Shown here in pieces: positions 38,688-48,225 of a DNA stretch of 64,000 bases (positions within the stretch are counted from its first letter, which is position 1; each line of letters begins with the position of its first letter). The stretch spans positions 186,001 through 250,000 of the forward strand of contig JFLX01000001.1 of assembly GCA_000634215.1 (NCBI GenBank), in the 5' to 3' direction. The translations under genes were made by a program, and so were the position numbers. Below the pieces are notes generated by a model that saw nothing but the letters and a program-made list of their open reading frames with translations, was not told where the DNA came from and did not search any database. This DNA is from Prochlorococcus sp. scB243_495L20. GTDB taxonomy: Bacteria > Cyanobacteriota > Cyanobacteriia > PCC-6307 > Cyanobiaceae.

Positions 38688-40274
38688 ATGAGTCAAACAA
38701 TTTTAAAAAAAGAACGAGACCCATCAATATTAATTTTGGATTTCGGATCTCAATATTCTGAATTGATTGCAAGAAGAATTAGAGAAACTAATGTTTTTTC
38801 TCTTGTTGTAAGCAATTACATTTCAATTGAGGAAATTAAAAGTATTAACCCTAAAGGGATTATTTTGAGTGGAGGCCCAAATTCTGTATATGAACAAAAT
38901 GCGCCTAAGTGTGATGAAAAAATTTTTAATTTAGGCATTCCTATTCTTGGCATATGCTACGGAATGCAATTAATGGTAAAAGAACTTGGAGGATCTGTGA
39001 TTTCAGCAATCAAAAAAGCTGAATATGGTAGAGCACCAATAAACATAGACCAAGAATCTGACCTCCTTTCTGATGTAGAAGATAAATCTATAATGTGGAT
39101 GAGTCATGGCGATTCTATTAATTGTTTGCCCAATGGATTTAATAAAATTGCTCATACCGAGAACACACCCCATGCAGCTATTTCAAATGATGTAAAGAAA
39201 TTATTTGGCGTACAATTTCATCCTGAAGTTGTTCACTCAGAGTTCGGGATGACGGTAATTAAAAATTTCGTTTATAAAATTTCTTGTTGTGCAGCTGATT
39301 GGACAACCGAAACCTATATAGAGGAAACTATTCCCAGGATAAGAGAGCAAGTTGGCAATAAAAAAGTTTTGCTTGCCTTATCTGGAGGAGTTGATTCCTC
39401 AACTCTTGCATTTCTTCTCAATAAAGCTATTGGAAATCAGCTTACCTGCATGTTTATAGACCAAGGTTTCATGAGAAAAGGTGAACCAGAATTTTTAATG
39501 AATTTTTTTGATAAGAAATTTCACATAAAAGTTGAATATATTAATGCAAGGGAAAGGTTTATTGCCAAATTAAAAGATATTACGGATCCAGAACAAAAAA
39601 GAAAAATTATTGGTGAAGAATTTATAAGAGTATTTGAGCAAGAAAGCAATAGATTGGGACCTTTTCAGTATTTAGCACAAGGTACTCTTTATCCTGATGT
39701 TATTGAAAGTGCTGGGACTAATATTGATCCTAAAACAGGAGAAAGAATAGCTGTAAAAATAAAGAGTCATCATAATGTGGGTGGATTGCCAAAAGATTTA
39801 CAATTTAAATTAGTTGAGCCATTAAGAAACCTTTTTAAGGATGAAGTCCGAAAAGTGGGTGCTGCTCTAGGGTTGCCGGATGAAATTGTAAAAAGGCATC
39901 CATTTCCAGGACCAGGATTAGCTATAAGAATTTTGGGAGAGGTGAATAATGAAAAACTTGATTGTTTAAGAGATGCAGACTGGATAGTAAGAGATGAAGT
40001 CAAAAAAGCTGGTCTTTACAATGATATTTGGCAAGCTTTTGCTGTATTGCTACCTGTAAAAACAGTAGGAGTTATGGGTGATAAAAGGACTTATGCATGG
40101 CCAATAGTTTTACGTTGTGTATCTAGTGAAGATGGTATGACAGCCGATTGGTCAAAAATTCCTTTTCAGATTTTGGAGAGGATTGCGAATAGAATAGTAA
40201 ACGAAGTAAGTTCGGTTAATAGAGTTGTTTATGATATTACAAGCAAACCTCCTGGAACTATTGAGTGGGAGTGA
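38688..40274 (+). CDS. guaA: GMP synthase (glutamine-hydrolysing)
   Basis: A 528-residue GuaA converting XMP to GMP. The class I glutaminase domain has GICYGMQLM with the nucleophile cysteine and [12 protein letters not shown]. The synthetase domain has the PP-loop [36 protein letters not shown] and the C-terminal KPPGTIEWE. The last 19 bp plus stop are repeated 140 bp downstream (40394-40414) with a synonymous change and a different stop, so this end appears to be an element-derived copy that restores the protein. Confidence 0.97.
   Translation: MSQTILKKERDPSILILDFGSQYSELIARRIRETNVFSLVVSNYISIEEIKSINPKGIILSGGPNSVYEQNAPKCDEKIFNLGIPILGICYGMQLMVKELGGSVISAIKKAEYGRAPINIDQESDLLSDVEDKSIMWMSHGDSINCLPNGFNKIAHTENTPHAAISNDVKKLFGVQFHPEVVHSEFGMTVIKNFVYKISCCAADWTTETYIEETIPRIREQVGNKKVLLALSGGVDSSTLAFLLNKAIGNQLTCMFIDQGFMRKGEPEFLMNFFDKKFHIKVEYINARERFIAKLKDITDPEQKRKIIGEEFIRVFEQESNRLGPFQYLAQGTLYPDVIESAGTNIDPKTGERIAVKIKSHHNVGGLPKDLQFKLVEPLRNLFKDEVRKVGAALGLPDEIVKRHPFPGPGLAIRILGEVNNEKLDCLRDADWIVRDEVKKAGLYNDIWQAFAVLLPVKTVGVMGDKRTYAWPIVLRCVSSEDGMTADWSKIPFQILERIANRIVNEVSSVNRVVYDITSKPPGTIEWE
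40254..40272 (+). repeat. attL-like copy of the guaA 3' end
   Basis: GGAACTATTGAGTGGGAGT, used as the live 3' end of guaA and followed by TGA. It matches 40394-40412 at 18 of 19 positions, with the last 13 bp identical. The 3' end of guaA is a well-known attachment site for tyrosine-recombinase elements in bacteria. Confidence 0.8.
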
Positions 40275-40314
40275 CGGAAAATTGCCTTATTTCATCAAAA
40301 ATGGAACCAATAGG

Positions 40315-40333
40315 TTTGTCACGGGTTTGTCAC
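40315..40333 (+). repeat. paired TTTGTCAC direct repeats, 11-bp period
   Basis: TTTGTCACGGGTTTGTCAC gives two identical octamers starting 11 bp apart, 43 bp inside the guaA repeat. The spacing of about one helical turn is what arm-type binding sites of lambda-family integrases show. The equivalent pair at argJ is at 58047-58065 and matches at 14 of 19 positions. Confidence 0.7.
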
Positions 40334-40393
40334 AGGATTTCTCACTTCAAAGAAGTCAATCATATCAATGACTTTGAAGCGTCAAAATTGGGA

Positions 40394-40412
40394 GGAACCA
40401 TTGAGTGGGAGT
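40394..40412 (+). repeat. attR-like displaced copy of the guaA 3' end
   Basis: GGAACCATTGAGTGGGAGT followed by TAA. Read in the guaA frame it encodes GTIEWE and a stop, so it looks like the original chromosomal end of guaA left on the far side of an insertion. It encodes nothing on its own. Confidence 0.8.
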
Positions 40413-40485
40413 AAGTCTTAAAATTTTTAAAAAATTTAACTTTTTTTATTTAAGCAAGAAATTTTTAAATGAGATTTAAAACGTA

Positions 40486-41199
40486 ATGCCTGATATTATT
40501 AAATTAAGTAGATCTACAGTTGAGAAATATCTGAGTTGTCCAAGATGTTGTGTTTTGGATAAAAAATATCAAATAAAACCGCCATCATTACCATTTACCT
40601 TAAATATAGCTGTAGATAATTTATGTAAAAATGAATTTGATTATTATAGAAAAATTCAGGAGCCGCATCCTTTATTTATTGAAAATGGAATTGATGCTGT
40701 GCCATTCAAACACAAAGATTTAGAACGTTGGAGAAGTAATTTTCAAGGGATAAGATATAAGTCAATTGAACACAACTACGACTTTGGTGGAGCTGTAGAT
40801 GATATTTGGCAGAAAAAAAATGGTCATCTAATTATCGTTGATGTAAAAGCAACATCCAGAAATAATTTTGATTGGTTTGATACTTTTAATAAATACGAAT
40901 ATGCAAAAGCTTATAAAAGACAGTTAGAAATGTACCAGTGGTTGTTTAAAAAAAACGGTTTTAAAGTGGCTAAAGAAGCGTATCTTTTATATTTCAATGG
41001 TAAGAAAAATGAAGAGTTATTTAATAACCAATTAAATTTTGATGCCCATCTAATTAAATTAGATTGTTCAACTTCATGGGTAGAAAATAAGATAATTGAT
41101 ACGGTTAATTTATTACGTTCGGATGTTTTCCCAAAACCTTCCCTAAATTGCGAATACTGTAATTATTTAAAGAAGCGTTGGCAGTTATCAATAACTTAA
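40486..41199 (+). CDS. Cas4/RecB-like PD-(D/E)XK nuclease family protein
   Basis: A 237-residue protein with a PD-(D/E)XK nuclease pattern: a GAVDDIW motif (about 105), LIIVDVKAT (about 122) supplying the D-x-K residues, and QLEMYQWLF (about 147) as the QxxxY motif. Cysteines frame the fold: CPRCC near 18 and CEYC near 223, as in Cas4/AddB-type Fe-S nucleases with one N-terminal and three C-terminal cysteines; here the C-terminal set is two. There is no CRISPR array nearby. A role in DNA repair is likely, specific substrate unknown. It begins 72 bp after the guaA attR-like repeat. Confidence 0.7.
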   Translation: MPDIIKLSRSTVEKYLSCPRCCVLDKKYQIKPPSLPFTLNIAVDNLCKNEFDYYRKIQEPHPLFIENGIDAVPFKHKDLERWRSNFQGIRYKSIEHNYDFGGAVDDIWQKKNGHLIIVDVKATSRNNFDWFDTFNKYEYAKAYKRQLEMYQWLFKKNGFKVAKEAYLLYFNGKKNEELFNNQLNFDAHLIKLDCSTSWVENKIIDTVNLLRSDVFPKPSLNCEYCNYLKKRWQLSIT

Positions 41200-41280
41200 T
41201 ATTCATGAGATAATTTTTTTATAGTTCTGGAAAAATAGTGAATAAAAGATAATCTTTAATTAGATTATTAATTTAGACTT

Positions 41281-41889
41281 TTGATAAAATCGAAAAATTC
41301 TGATAGAAAGATAACTAATCATCTTCAACAAGATGTAGTTAAAGTATCTGGTAAAACAATTTTTATTAATCCTTTTCTATATTGGCGGAGATTTGACGAA
41401 AATACTAATAGATGGCTAAGAGAACCTGGTCAAATGTCAGAGGATCAAATTTCACCAAATAGAAATCGTTTTTATCCAGAAATAGAGTGGGCTGATTTAA
41501 GTCATGAGCAAAAGCTCATTAAAGATGCAACTGTTGAGATGTTCTTAAAAACTCTTGAATTGATAAGTACATTTCATCCTCATCTTAGTTCCGGTCAATT
41601 ATTAGAAGTGGAGAGAAAAATGGCGATTATAAAAAAGATTCCTTTCGAAAAGTGGGTAACAAAATCTTTCGCCAAAAAAGCCAGATTATTAGAAAATGAA
41701 AAAAGAAAATTTCAAAGAGAAAGATTTTTTAGTAGTTGGAGAGAATGGTTTAGCCTTGTAAATACACAACAAGCAATTATGCCGTTAATCGTCACAATAT
41801 TTATTTCTTCATTTATTGGATGGTCTTTAGGGATATCAAAGAATAGTTGCAATCCTTATTTTGAACAAAATATAGATCAATTAAATTAA
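41281..41889 (+). CDS. conserved picocyanobacterial hypothetical protein, C-terminal membrane anchor
   Basis: A 202-residue protein starting with TTG. A soluble, basic N-terminal domain of about 165 residues (FLYWRRFDENTNRWLREPGQMSEDQ, EWADLSHEQKLIKDATVEMFLKTLELI) precedes one transmembrane segment at about 167-185 (AIMPLIVTIFISSFIGWSLG) and a short tail. Topology suggests a tail-anchored protein with its domain in the cytoplasm. I do not recognise a named family. It follows the nuclease gene by 81 bp and may share its transcript. Confidence 0.72.
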   Translation: MIKSKNSDRKITNHLQQDVVKVSGKTIFINPFLYWRRFDENTNRWLREPGQMSEDQISPNRNRFYPEIEWADLSHEQKLIKDATVEMFLKTLELISTFHPHLSSGQLLEVERKMAIIKKIPFEKWVTKSFAKKARLLENEKRKFQRERFFSSWREWFSLVNTQQAIMPLIVTIFISSFIGWSLGISKNSCNPYFEQNIDQLN

Positions 41890-42001
41890 TTTGTTTTTGA
41901 TATTTTTTAAATATCTAAGTTAATATAATTTTGAAAAAAATAAATTTCTTATTTAAGATTATATTAATTGGAATAATTGCTTAAAATAAGGAAAAAATTT
42001 T

Positions 42002-42145
42002 ATGAGTGGAAATTTGAAGTCAAATAATATTGAAAAGGATGATTTTAATGTGAAAACTGAAGATGTTAATTATAAAGATTTAATCGTAAAACTTAAAGAA
42101 ATCAAATCCAATATTGCTTTATTGCAGAAAACAATATTTAAATAA
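42002..42145 (+). CDS. 47-residue hypothetical protein
   Basis: MSGNLKSNNIEKDDFNVKTE opens an ORF of 47 codons ending LLQKTIFK. It is preceded by AAGGAAAAAATTTT, a possible weak Shine-Dalgarno. The second half (YKDLIVKLKEIKSNIALLQKT) is a likely amphipathic helix or coiled coil. The stop lies 11 bp before the PBP gene start, so it could be its translationally linked leader gene. No family is recognised. Confidence 0.45.
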   Translation: MSGNLKSNNIEKDDFNVKTEDVNYKDLIVKLKEIKSNIALLQKTIFK

Positions 42146-42156
42146 ATTTTATATTT

Positions 42157-43947
42157 TTGATAAAATTAAGTCCCAATAAAAACCTTTTTTCATTAAACAG
42201 ACAACCTCTAGTTTTACTTATTTTTTCTTCTGTTTCTTTTTTATTAATACTATTTAGGTTAATTTTTTTACAACTTTTAAATTATGAATCTTTTAAGAAG
42301 ATGTCAGATGAGAATAGGATCAGACTTATTGCTTCACAGCCAATACGCGGAAGAATAATTGATAAAAATGGTTTTGTTTTAGCAGATAGTAGAGTTAAAT
42401 ACTCTTTAATAATAAAGCCTCAATCTGTTAATAAAAGCAATTGGGAAAACCATAAATCAAGTATTTCTAATTTGTTAAATATTGATAGTAATATAATTCA
42501 AAAAAAATACTCTGATGGTCTTAAAAATCAGAAACTTTCAGTAATTATTCTTGAGGATTTAAATGTAGATCAATTAATAAAATTTAAGGAGAATGAAGGT
42601 AATTTAATTAGTTTTGAAATAGCTACAAAATTAATTAGAAATTATCCTTATAAATCTATTGCTGCCCATGTAATTGGGTACACTCAGCCAATTACTGAAT
42701 TAGAATATAAATCCTTATCTAAGAGTGGTTATAAATTAAATGACTTAATCGGTAGAACTGGAATTGAATATGTTTACGAAGATTATATAAGAGGTGAATG
42801 GGGAGGAGAAATGGTTGAAGTAAATTCATTAGGAAAATTTCAAAGATCATTGGGTATAAAACCTCCAGTACAAGGTAATGATATTGAACTGACAATCGAT
42901 CTTAATTTACAATTAGTTGCTGAGGAAGTTCTTAAAGACAAAAAAGCTGGAGCAATAATAGTAATGGATCCAAGAGATGGTGCAATAAGAGCAATGGCAA
43001 GTAAACCTACATTTGATTTAAATTTTTTCTCAAAGGAATTTAAACCTGAGGAAGAATATAATAAACTTTTTAATTCTCCTGAAAAACCTTTATTTAATAG
43101 AGCATTAAACGCCTATGATCCAGGAAGCGTTTGGAAAATTGTAACGGCTTTAGCTGGCTTGGAAAGTGGAAATTTCCCCAGGGAAACTATGTTAGATACG
43201 AAACCATGTATAACTTATGGGAGCCAATGTTTTAGAGAGCATAATGATTTGGGTTTTGGGGTAATAGGTTATGAAGATGCCCTGAGAGTTTCTAGTAATA
43301 CATTTTTTTATCAAATAGGTTATGGAGTAGGAGTTGATGAAATTCATAAGGTCTCAAGAAAGCTTGGTTTTAATTCTTTATCTGGAATTGAAATTTCTGA
43401 ACAAGAAAATATAGGATTAGTAGCGAGTAGTGAATGGGCTAAAGAAGGCAGAGGATGGGGGCAACCAGGAAGAACCCCTTGGGTTCCAGAAGATATTGCG
43501 AGTATGTCTATTGGACAATTTGTTGTACAAGTTACCCCTATCCAAATTGCTAGAGCATATGCGGCAATTGCAAATGGAGGATATCTAGTTACTCCCTATT
43601 TAGTTAAAAAAGATCAAGAAAACCATTCAGGTAAAAAACCTATAAAAATAAATATTGACTCAAATAATATTCAGCTGATCAAAAGTGGTCTCAGGAAAGT
43701 AGTAGAGTCTGGCACAGGAGTATCAATTAATTATGGAGTTTCAAATTTACCTCCAGTTTCAGGCAAAACTGGAACTGCTGAAGATGGCGAAGGTGGATTA
43801 GATCACGCTTGGTTCGTTTGCTTTACTCCTTCTGACAAAAGCGAATTACTTGTAGTCGCTTTTGCACAAAATACTCCTGGTGGGGGATCTGTTCATGCAC
43901 TACCTATGGCTAGAGAAATTTTAAAAGTTTGGAATGAAAAAGGTTGA
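42157..43947 (+). CDS. class B penicillin-binding protein (PBP2 type)
   Basis: A 596-residue transpeptidase with an N-terminal anchor at about 17-37 (LVLLIFSSVSFLLILFRLIF), a dimerisation domain with RGRIIDKNGFVLADS and the transpeptidase domain. Its active serine is S324 in DPGSVWK (SxxK), SSN occurs in RVSSNTFFYQ and KTG in VSGKTGTAED. The length and early RPIRGRIIDKNG-like motif fit MrdA/PBP2 of the elongation machinery, though FtsI cannot be excluded. The start is TTG. It crosslinks peptidoglycan in the periplasm. Confidence 0.88.
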   Translation: MIKLSPNKNLFSLNRQPLVLLIFSSVSFLLILFRLIFLQLLNYESFKKMSDENRIRLIASQPIRGRIIDKNGFVLADSRVKYSLIIKPQSVNKSNWENHKSSISNLLNIDSNIIQKKYSDGLKNQKLSVIILEDLNVDQLIKFKENEGNLISFEIATKLIRNYPYKSIAAHVIGYTQPITELEYKSLSKSGYKLNDLIGRTGIEYVYEDYIRGEWGGEMVEVNSLGKFQRSLGIKPPVQGNDIELTIDLNLQLVAEEVLKDKKAGAIIVMDPRDGAIRAMASKPTFDLNFFSKEFKPEEEYNKLFNSPEKPLFNRALNAYDPGSVWKIVTALAGLESGNFPRETMLDTKPCITYGSQCFREHNDLGFGVIGYEDALRVSSNTFFYQIGYGVGVDEIHKVSRKLGFNSLSGIEISEQENIGLVASSEWAKEGRGWGQPGRTPWVPEDIASMSIGQFVVQVTPIQIARAYAAIANGGYLVTPYLVKKDQENHSGKKPIKINIDSNNIQLIKSGLRKVVESGTGVSINYGVSNLPPVSGKTGTAEDGEGGLDHAWFVCFTPSDKSELLVVAFAQNTPGGGSVHALPMAREILKVWNEKG

Positions 43948-43969
43948 TATTTTATTAGGTTTTAAATGT

Positions 43970-44494
43970 TTATGTTTTTAATTTTTTCATTTGTAAAAGT
44001 CTTTGAATAATATCTTCAATAGTTTTTGTATCTATAGGTTTACTATATGAGGACAAAAGTTGTCTCCCTAATACTTGACTTCCTAAATGCACTAATTGAA
44101 TGCGTAATGAGGTCAGCAGTTCTAACCCTATGCCACCAGAAAATGTTGCAATTGCAATTGGTTGACCATTAAATAAATTCCTAAAGTCATCTCCTGAAAT
44201 AGAAAGCCATGCTATGAAGTTGGAGAGAATGGGAGGTATAGATCCATTATATTCAGGCGCACAAATTACCCATCTTTCAATCTTGAAAAGCTTTTTTTTT
44301 AATTCTTTTATTTCATTTGGAATATTTTCTTTGCTGTGAATCCTTGGATTAAATAATGGAATATCAAGAATGGTAAGATCTAAAATTTCAGAACTTATTT
44401 TAAGTTCATTACTTTTTTCAAGAAATTTTTCGGAAAGTTCTAGATTTTTACCACAACTAGCCGTAATTATTATCAGATCTTTTGTTTCAGTCAT
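43970..44494 (-). CDS. NADPH-dependent FMN reductase family flavoprotein
   Basis: A 174-residue flavodoxin-fold protein. The opening IIITASCGKNLELSEKFLEKSNEL has a phosphate-binding loop, WVICAPEYNGSIPPILSNFIAWLS carries the conserved PEYNGS motif, and PIAIATFSGGIGLELLTSLRIQL follows. The family reduces FMN or quinones with NAD(P)H. It lies 17 bp downstream of two flavodiiron genes on the same strand, so it may supply reduced flavin or electrons to them. That functional link is inferred from context. Confidence 0.87.
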   Translation of the reverse strand: MTETKDLIIITASCGKNLELSEKFLEKSNELKISSEILDLTILDIPLFNPRIHSKENIPNEIKELKKKLFKIERWVICAPEYNGSIPPILSNFIAWLSISGDDFRNLFNGQPIAIATFSGGIGLELLTSLRIQLVHLGSQVLGRQLLSSYSKPIDTKTIEDIIQRLLQMKKLKT

Positions 44495-44511
44495 AAATTA
44501 GATAAATTAAT

Positions 44512-46314
44512 TTAATAGTTAGCACCTGTCTTGCGGTGATGAACTGCCGTTAGACTATCGGATTTTAGTATATTACCGTGTAGTACTTCGGCGTAAATTA
44601 CCCAATGATCTCCACATTCCATTCTCTCTTTTACAGAAGCATCTAACCATGCGAGCGATTCAGGAATGATTATCTGTTCATTAGGAGTTAATTCAATATT
44701 TATTCCTTCAAATCTATCTTCTCCAGGTGCAAAGGGCTTAGTGAATCTTTTTAAAGGTTCTTTAAAATCTTTTTCACTAAGAATATTTAATGCGAATGAA
44801 TCTCCTATTTGCAAAAGAGACTCTACTGATCTATCTTTTGCTACTGCAATACTTAACCCGGGCGGTGAAAAACTTGCTTGACTAACCCAAGATGCAAGCA
44901 TAGCTCCTTTTATATTATTCTCATCTTTGCCTTTAGAGGCTGTTAGGACACAAAGTGACCCAATTACTCTTCCAAGAGCTTGTAGCTTTGGGTCCGTTTT
45001 GCTTGTAATCATTCCAGTATCTGATTTTCTGGGTTTTTTCTTTGCTTTTTTTATAATTTTTCTTCCAAAGTGAGTTCCTATTTCTTCTAACTCTTTAATC
45101 TTTGGTTTATTTGGACTGAATTTAATCCTTATAGGGTCAAAACTAAACTTAAAACCACCGTCTTTTAATTTCGATTCAAGTAAATCTATTGCTTCGCCAC
45201 TCCAGCCAAAACTTCCAAAAATTCCCACTGGCTTATCTCTATTACCCTCTGCTAACAATGTTCCTAGTGCACTAACTATTGGAGTTGGGGCGTGACCACC
45301 CAATGTAGGTGAGCCTATTAAGTATCCATCAGCACTTTGGATAGATTTTATAAGTACATCATTGGGTGTAAATTCACAATTAATACTTTCAACTTCTACA
45401 GAAGTTCTATTTATCCCTTTAGCCAATGCATCACCTATTGAAGCTGTATTTCCATATGCACTTGCATATATCAGAGCGATTTTAGGATTATTTGTTGAAA
45501 GATTTTCTCCCCATCTAATATAGTCATTTAAAAAGCTTTTTAAGCTATATTCGATCGCAGGACCATGTATTGGTGCAATAGTTTTAATGTCATAATCTGC
45601 AATTTTTTCAGTTATTGATATTACTTGATTAGACATTGGTGCCATCAAGCAATCATAAAAATGTTTCCTATCAATTTCTGTACTAACTCGATTTGTTTCA
45701 GACCAATATTTAGATGCAATATGTGCAGAGAAAATTTTTTCACTAAGAAGTATTTCTTGATTACGTTCATAAATTATCAGGCCACCAGGCCAACGTGCTG
45801 TTGGAATAGGAATTAACTCTAGTGAAATATTATCTAACTCTAAATTAAGTTCTTTTTTGATTATGTTTATTTTAGGTAATTGAATTTCAATAAAGTTTTC
45901 TAAGGTAGGATTTCTTTGATTCCAAAGTTCGCTAATAAGTTTATAACCTGGATTAGAGCAAGTAATAGTTGTATTTTGAAATTGGGTACTAATATTCTTA
46001 ATAGTTTCAATAATTTGGGGATTAATATGACCAGAAATGAAGTTGATTTTACTTAATTTAAATTGATCGCAAAACCTAGAAATTACTTTATTAAAGGAAT
46101 CTAAATATTCTTTCTCAGGTGGATGAATAATAAAAAGTTTCTCATGACTTCTAATGAAAAAAGTATTAAAAGAGGTTCCTTTTTCAAGGTTAAATTCAAG
46201 TTCAAATCTTTCTTTATTTTGGTCTAAGAATCTTACACAAGAAAAATTTTCAGTAATTTCAAATTCTGATAAATTTTGATTTTCCGCAACTAAGCCTATA
46301 TTAATATCTGACAT
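44512..46314 (-). CDS. flavodiiron protein with C-terminal flavin reductase domain (first of a tandem pair)
   Basis: A 600-residue cyanobacterial-type (class C) flavodiiron protein. A degenerate beta-lactamase-like domain covers about 1-250, a flavodoxin domain about 275-415 (IALIYASAYGNTASIGDALAKG) and a flavin reductase domain from about 440 (LGRVIGSLCVLTASKG, ASWVSQASFSPPGLSIAVAKDRS). In the metal domain the HxExD-type ligands are replaced (SGHINPQ), as in Flv1/Flv3-type heterodimers where one partner lacks the diiron site. With the 46331 gene it likely reduces O2 to water behind photosystem I. Confidence 0.9.
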   Translation of the reverse strand: MSDINIGLVAENQNLSEFEITENFSCVRFLDQNKERFELEFNLEKGTSFNTFFIRSHEKLFIIHPPEKEYLDSFNKVISRFCDQFKLSKINFISGHINPQIIETIKNISTQFQNTTITCSNPGYKLISELWNQRNPTLENFIEIQLPKINIIKKELNLELDNISLELIPIPTARWPGGLIIYERNQEILLSEKIFSAHIASKYWSETNRVSTEIDRKHFYDCLMAPMSNQVISITEKIADYDIKTIAPIHGPAIEYSLKSFLNDYIRWGENLSTNNPKIALIYASAYGNTASIGDALAKGINRTSVEVESINCEFTPNDVLIKSIQSADGYLIGSPTLGGHAPTPIVSALGTLLAEGNRDKPVGIFGSFGWSGEAIDLLESKLKDGGFKFSFDPIRIKFSPNKPKIKELEEIGTHFGRKIIKKAKKKPRKSDTGMITSKTDPKLQALGRVIGSLCVLTASKGKDENNIKGAMLASWVSQASFSPPGLSIAVAKDRSVESLLQIGDSFALNILSEKDFKEPLKRFTKPFAPGEDRFEGINIELTPNEQIIIPESLAWLDASVKERMECGDHWVIYAEVLHGNILKSDSLTAVHHRKTGANY

Positions 46315-46330
46315 TTCAATGACTTATTTT

Positions 46331-48106
46331 CTAATAGTGATTAGCAACTTTTCTGTGATGAACTGCTGTCTTACATGATAAGTCAGAAACATTACCATTT
46401 TCAACAATTCCGTAAATTATCCAATGGTCTGGAGTCTCCAATCTTGAACTGACTTTACAATCTAAAAAAGCGAGTGAATCTGAGAGAACAGGTCCCCCTT
46501 CAGCGATGTTGCTAATTACATCTACATCAGCAAATCTATCAGCTCCAGGGGCAAATCTTTTTAAAAAATGTCTGAACATTTTTTGATAGTTATCTTCTCT
46601 CAAGATATTCACAACAAAACCTTTACCAACTTGCATATATGATTCAATAGCTCTATCTTTTGCTACTGCAACTGTAATACCTGGTGGAGAAAAGCTTGCT
46701 TGACTAACCCAACTTGCGACCATTGCACTTTGTCTAAATGTCGAACCTTCCCCTTGACTAGCTGTTACTACATATAATCCTCCACTTAATCTACCTAACG
46801 CTTTATCTAAATTTGAATCAAGGCTCTTCATAGAGGCAATATTCTTCTTTTTATTGATCAATTGACCCAAATCAGTTCCAGCTTCTTCGAATTGTTGATA
46901 AACAATCGGATCTGGAATATTTTTAACTCTTAAGGGAGAGAAAGCTTCTTTTTGACCAAGTTCTCTTAATTTATTTGCTAGGGAATCTATAGGTTCATCA
47001 TTTCCACCAAATGCATCATAAACTGCAGTAAATTGTTTTGGCTTTAGTGCTGCAAATAAAGTACCAAGAGATTCTTTTAATTCATTATCTGAGTCTACAG
47101 GCCATGTGGGAATGACTACTGCTTTTGATTCGGAAATTAAACTTGTTAATTCTTGCGGGTCAGAGGATCTTAGATCAATTAATTGAACCTGAGCATCTGC
47201 TTTGCTTATTCCATGAGATATCGCTTGACTGAGTCGATCACAATAGCCATAGTCGCTGATATAGCAGACTGAAACAAAATCATTGCCTTTGCTTTTATTG
47301 CTACTCCATTCTAGATATTTTCCTTTCCAAAAATTGACCTGATTATGGAGCAAAGGCCCATGACCAACAGCTATTGTTTTTAGTTCAGGTAGCTTATCTA
47401 TTCTTTTAATTGCCTGCATAACGCTTCTAGCGTTTGGACCCATAAGGCAATCGTAATAAAAACGGAAATCATCGTATATTTCTTTTTGATCAGTGTCAAA
47501 AAATTCTTCAGAACAATAATGGAGTCCAAAAGCATCGCATGTATAGAGAACATTTGTGCTGTGATCATATGAAAATATGGTATCTGGCCAATGCAAATTT
47601 GGTGCACTTATAAATTCAATATTATGTTCTAAACCACTATTAGGATTAGTTCCGAGATTTAAAAACTCTCCACTCTTAACCTCTAGACGTTTAAAAGGAA
47701 TATGTATTTGGTCTTCAATAAATTTCAGTGCTAATTTTGATCCAACTACCGTGATATTTTGGTTTAATTCTAAAAGATTACCTATTAAACCAGAATGATC
47801 AGGTTCTGTATGGCTAGTAATTAGATAATCAACTTCTTGCGGATTTACCTTTTTTAGTAATTCTCCAAACCATAATTCCTCGAACTTTGCGTGACTAGTA
47901 TCAATGATTGCTAGTTTCTCGCCTTTAATAATAAAACTATTGTAAGTAGTTCCATTTCTTAAACCAAATTCAATATCAAATCTACTTCGATCCCAATCCA
48001 AAGATCTTATGGCACAAGAATCGTCAGCAAAGTTTTGAGATTGAACCGTCAATTTGTTATTAGTTTGTGCCAATTTAGAATTACTTGTCCGGGCAGAGGC
48101 TATCAT
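46331..48106 (-). CDS. flavodiiron protein with intact diiron motif (second of a tandem pair)
   Basis: A 591-residue flavodiiron protein. The metal site TSHTEPDHSGLIGNLL near 97-112 keeps the HxExDH ligands, and NLHWPDTIFSYDH, DAFGLHYCS and VGHGPLLHNQ add further ligands. A flavodoxin-like domain (about 260-395) and a flavin reductase domain with GRLSGGLYVVTASQGEGSTF complete it. It is upstream of the 44512 gene (16 bp gap) and pairs with it. The combination of one intact and one degenerate copy matches the Flv3/Flv1 logic. Promoter lies in the 119-bp gap shared with alaS. Confidence 0.92.
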   Translation of the reverse strand: MIASARTSNSKLAQTNNKLTVQSQNFADDSCAIRSLDWDRSRFDIEFGLRNGTTYNSFIIKGEKLAIIDTSHAKFEELWFGELLKKVNPQEVDYLITSHTEPDHSGLIGNLLELNQNITVVGSKLALKFIEDQIHIPFKRLEVKSGEFLNLGTNPNSGLEHNIEFISAPNLHWPDTIFSYDHSTNVLYTCDAFGLHYCSEEFFDTDQKEIYDDFRFYYDCLMGPNARSVMQAIKRIDKLPELKTIAVGHGPLLHNQVNFWKGKYLEWSSNKSKGNDFVSVCYISDYGYCDRLSQAISHGISKADAQVQLIDLRSSDPQELTSLISESKAVVIPTWPVDSDNELKESLGTLFAALKPKQFTAVYDAFGGNDEPIDSLANKLRELGQKEAFSPLRVKNIPDPIVYQQFEEAGTDLGQLINKKKNIASMKSLDSNLDKALGRLSGGLYVVTASQGEGSTFRQSAMVASWVSQASFSPPGITVAVAKDRAIESYMQVGKGFVVNILREDNYQKMFRHFLKRFAPGADRFADVDVISNIAEGGPVLSDSLAFLDCKVSSRLETPDHWIIYGIVENGNVSDLSCKTAVHHRKVANHY

Positions 48107-48225
48107 AGGATAATTAGCTTTATAAATTAACTTTAGTTATATAGAATATAAATCCGCGTGATTATCTTTGCGAAATAACCGAAATTACGCTTTTCTTTAA
48201 TTTTTAATCTTTTTATTCTGGATAA

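Larger units (their letters stand above)
40260..40412 (+). mobile_element. minimal integrated-element remnant at guaA (no integrase)
   Basis: About 140 bp lies between two copies of the guaA end. It contains no ORF of note. It carries two TTTGTCAC octamers at 40315-40322 and 40326-40333 (11-bp period) and an imperfect inverted repeat from 40346 to 40379 (CTTCAAAG ... CTTTGAAG, with AAGTCA/TGACTT arms). The same kind of elements recur at the left end of the argJ islet. It reads as a solo attachment region or a deleted islet. Recombinase mechanism and mobility are inferred. Confidence 0.65.
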
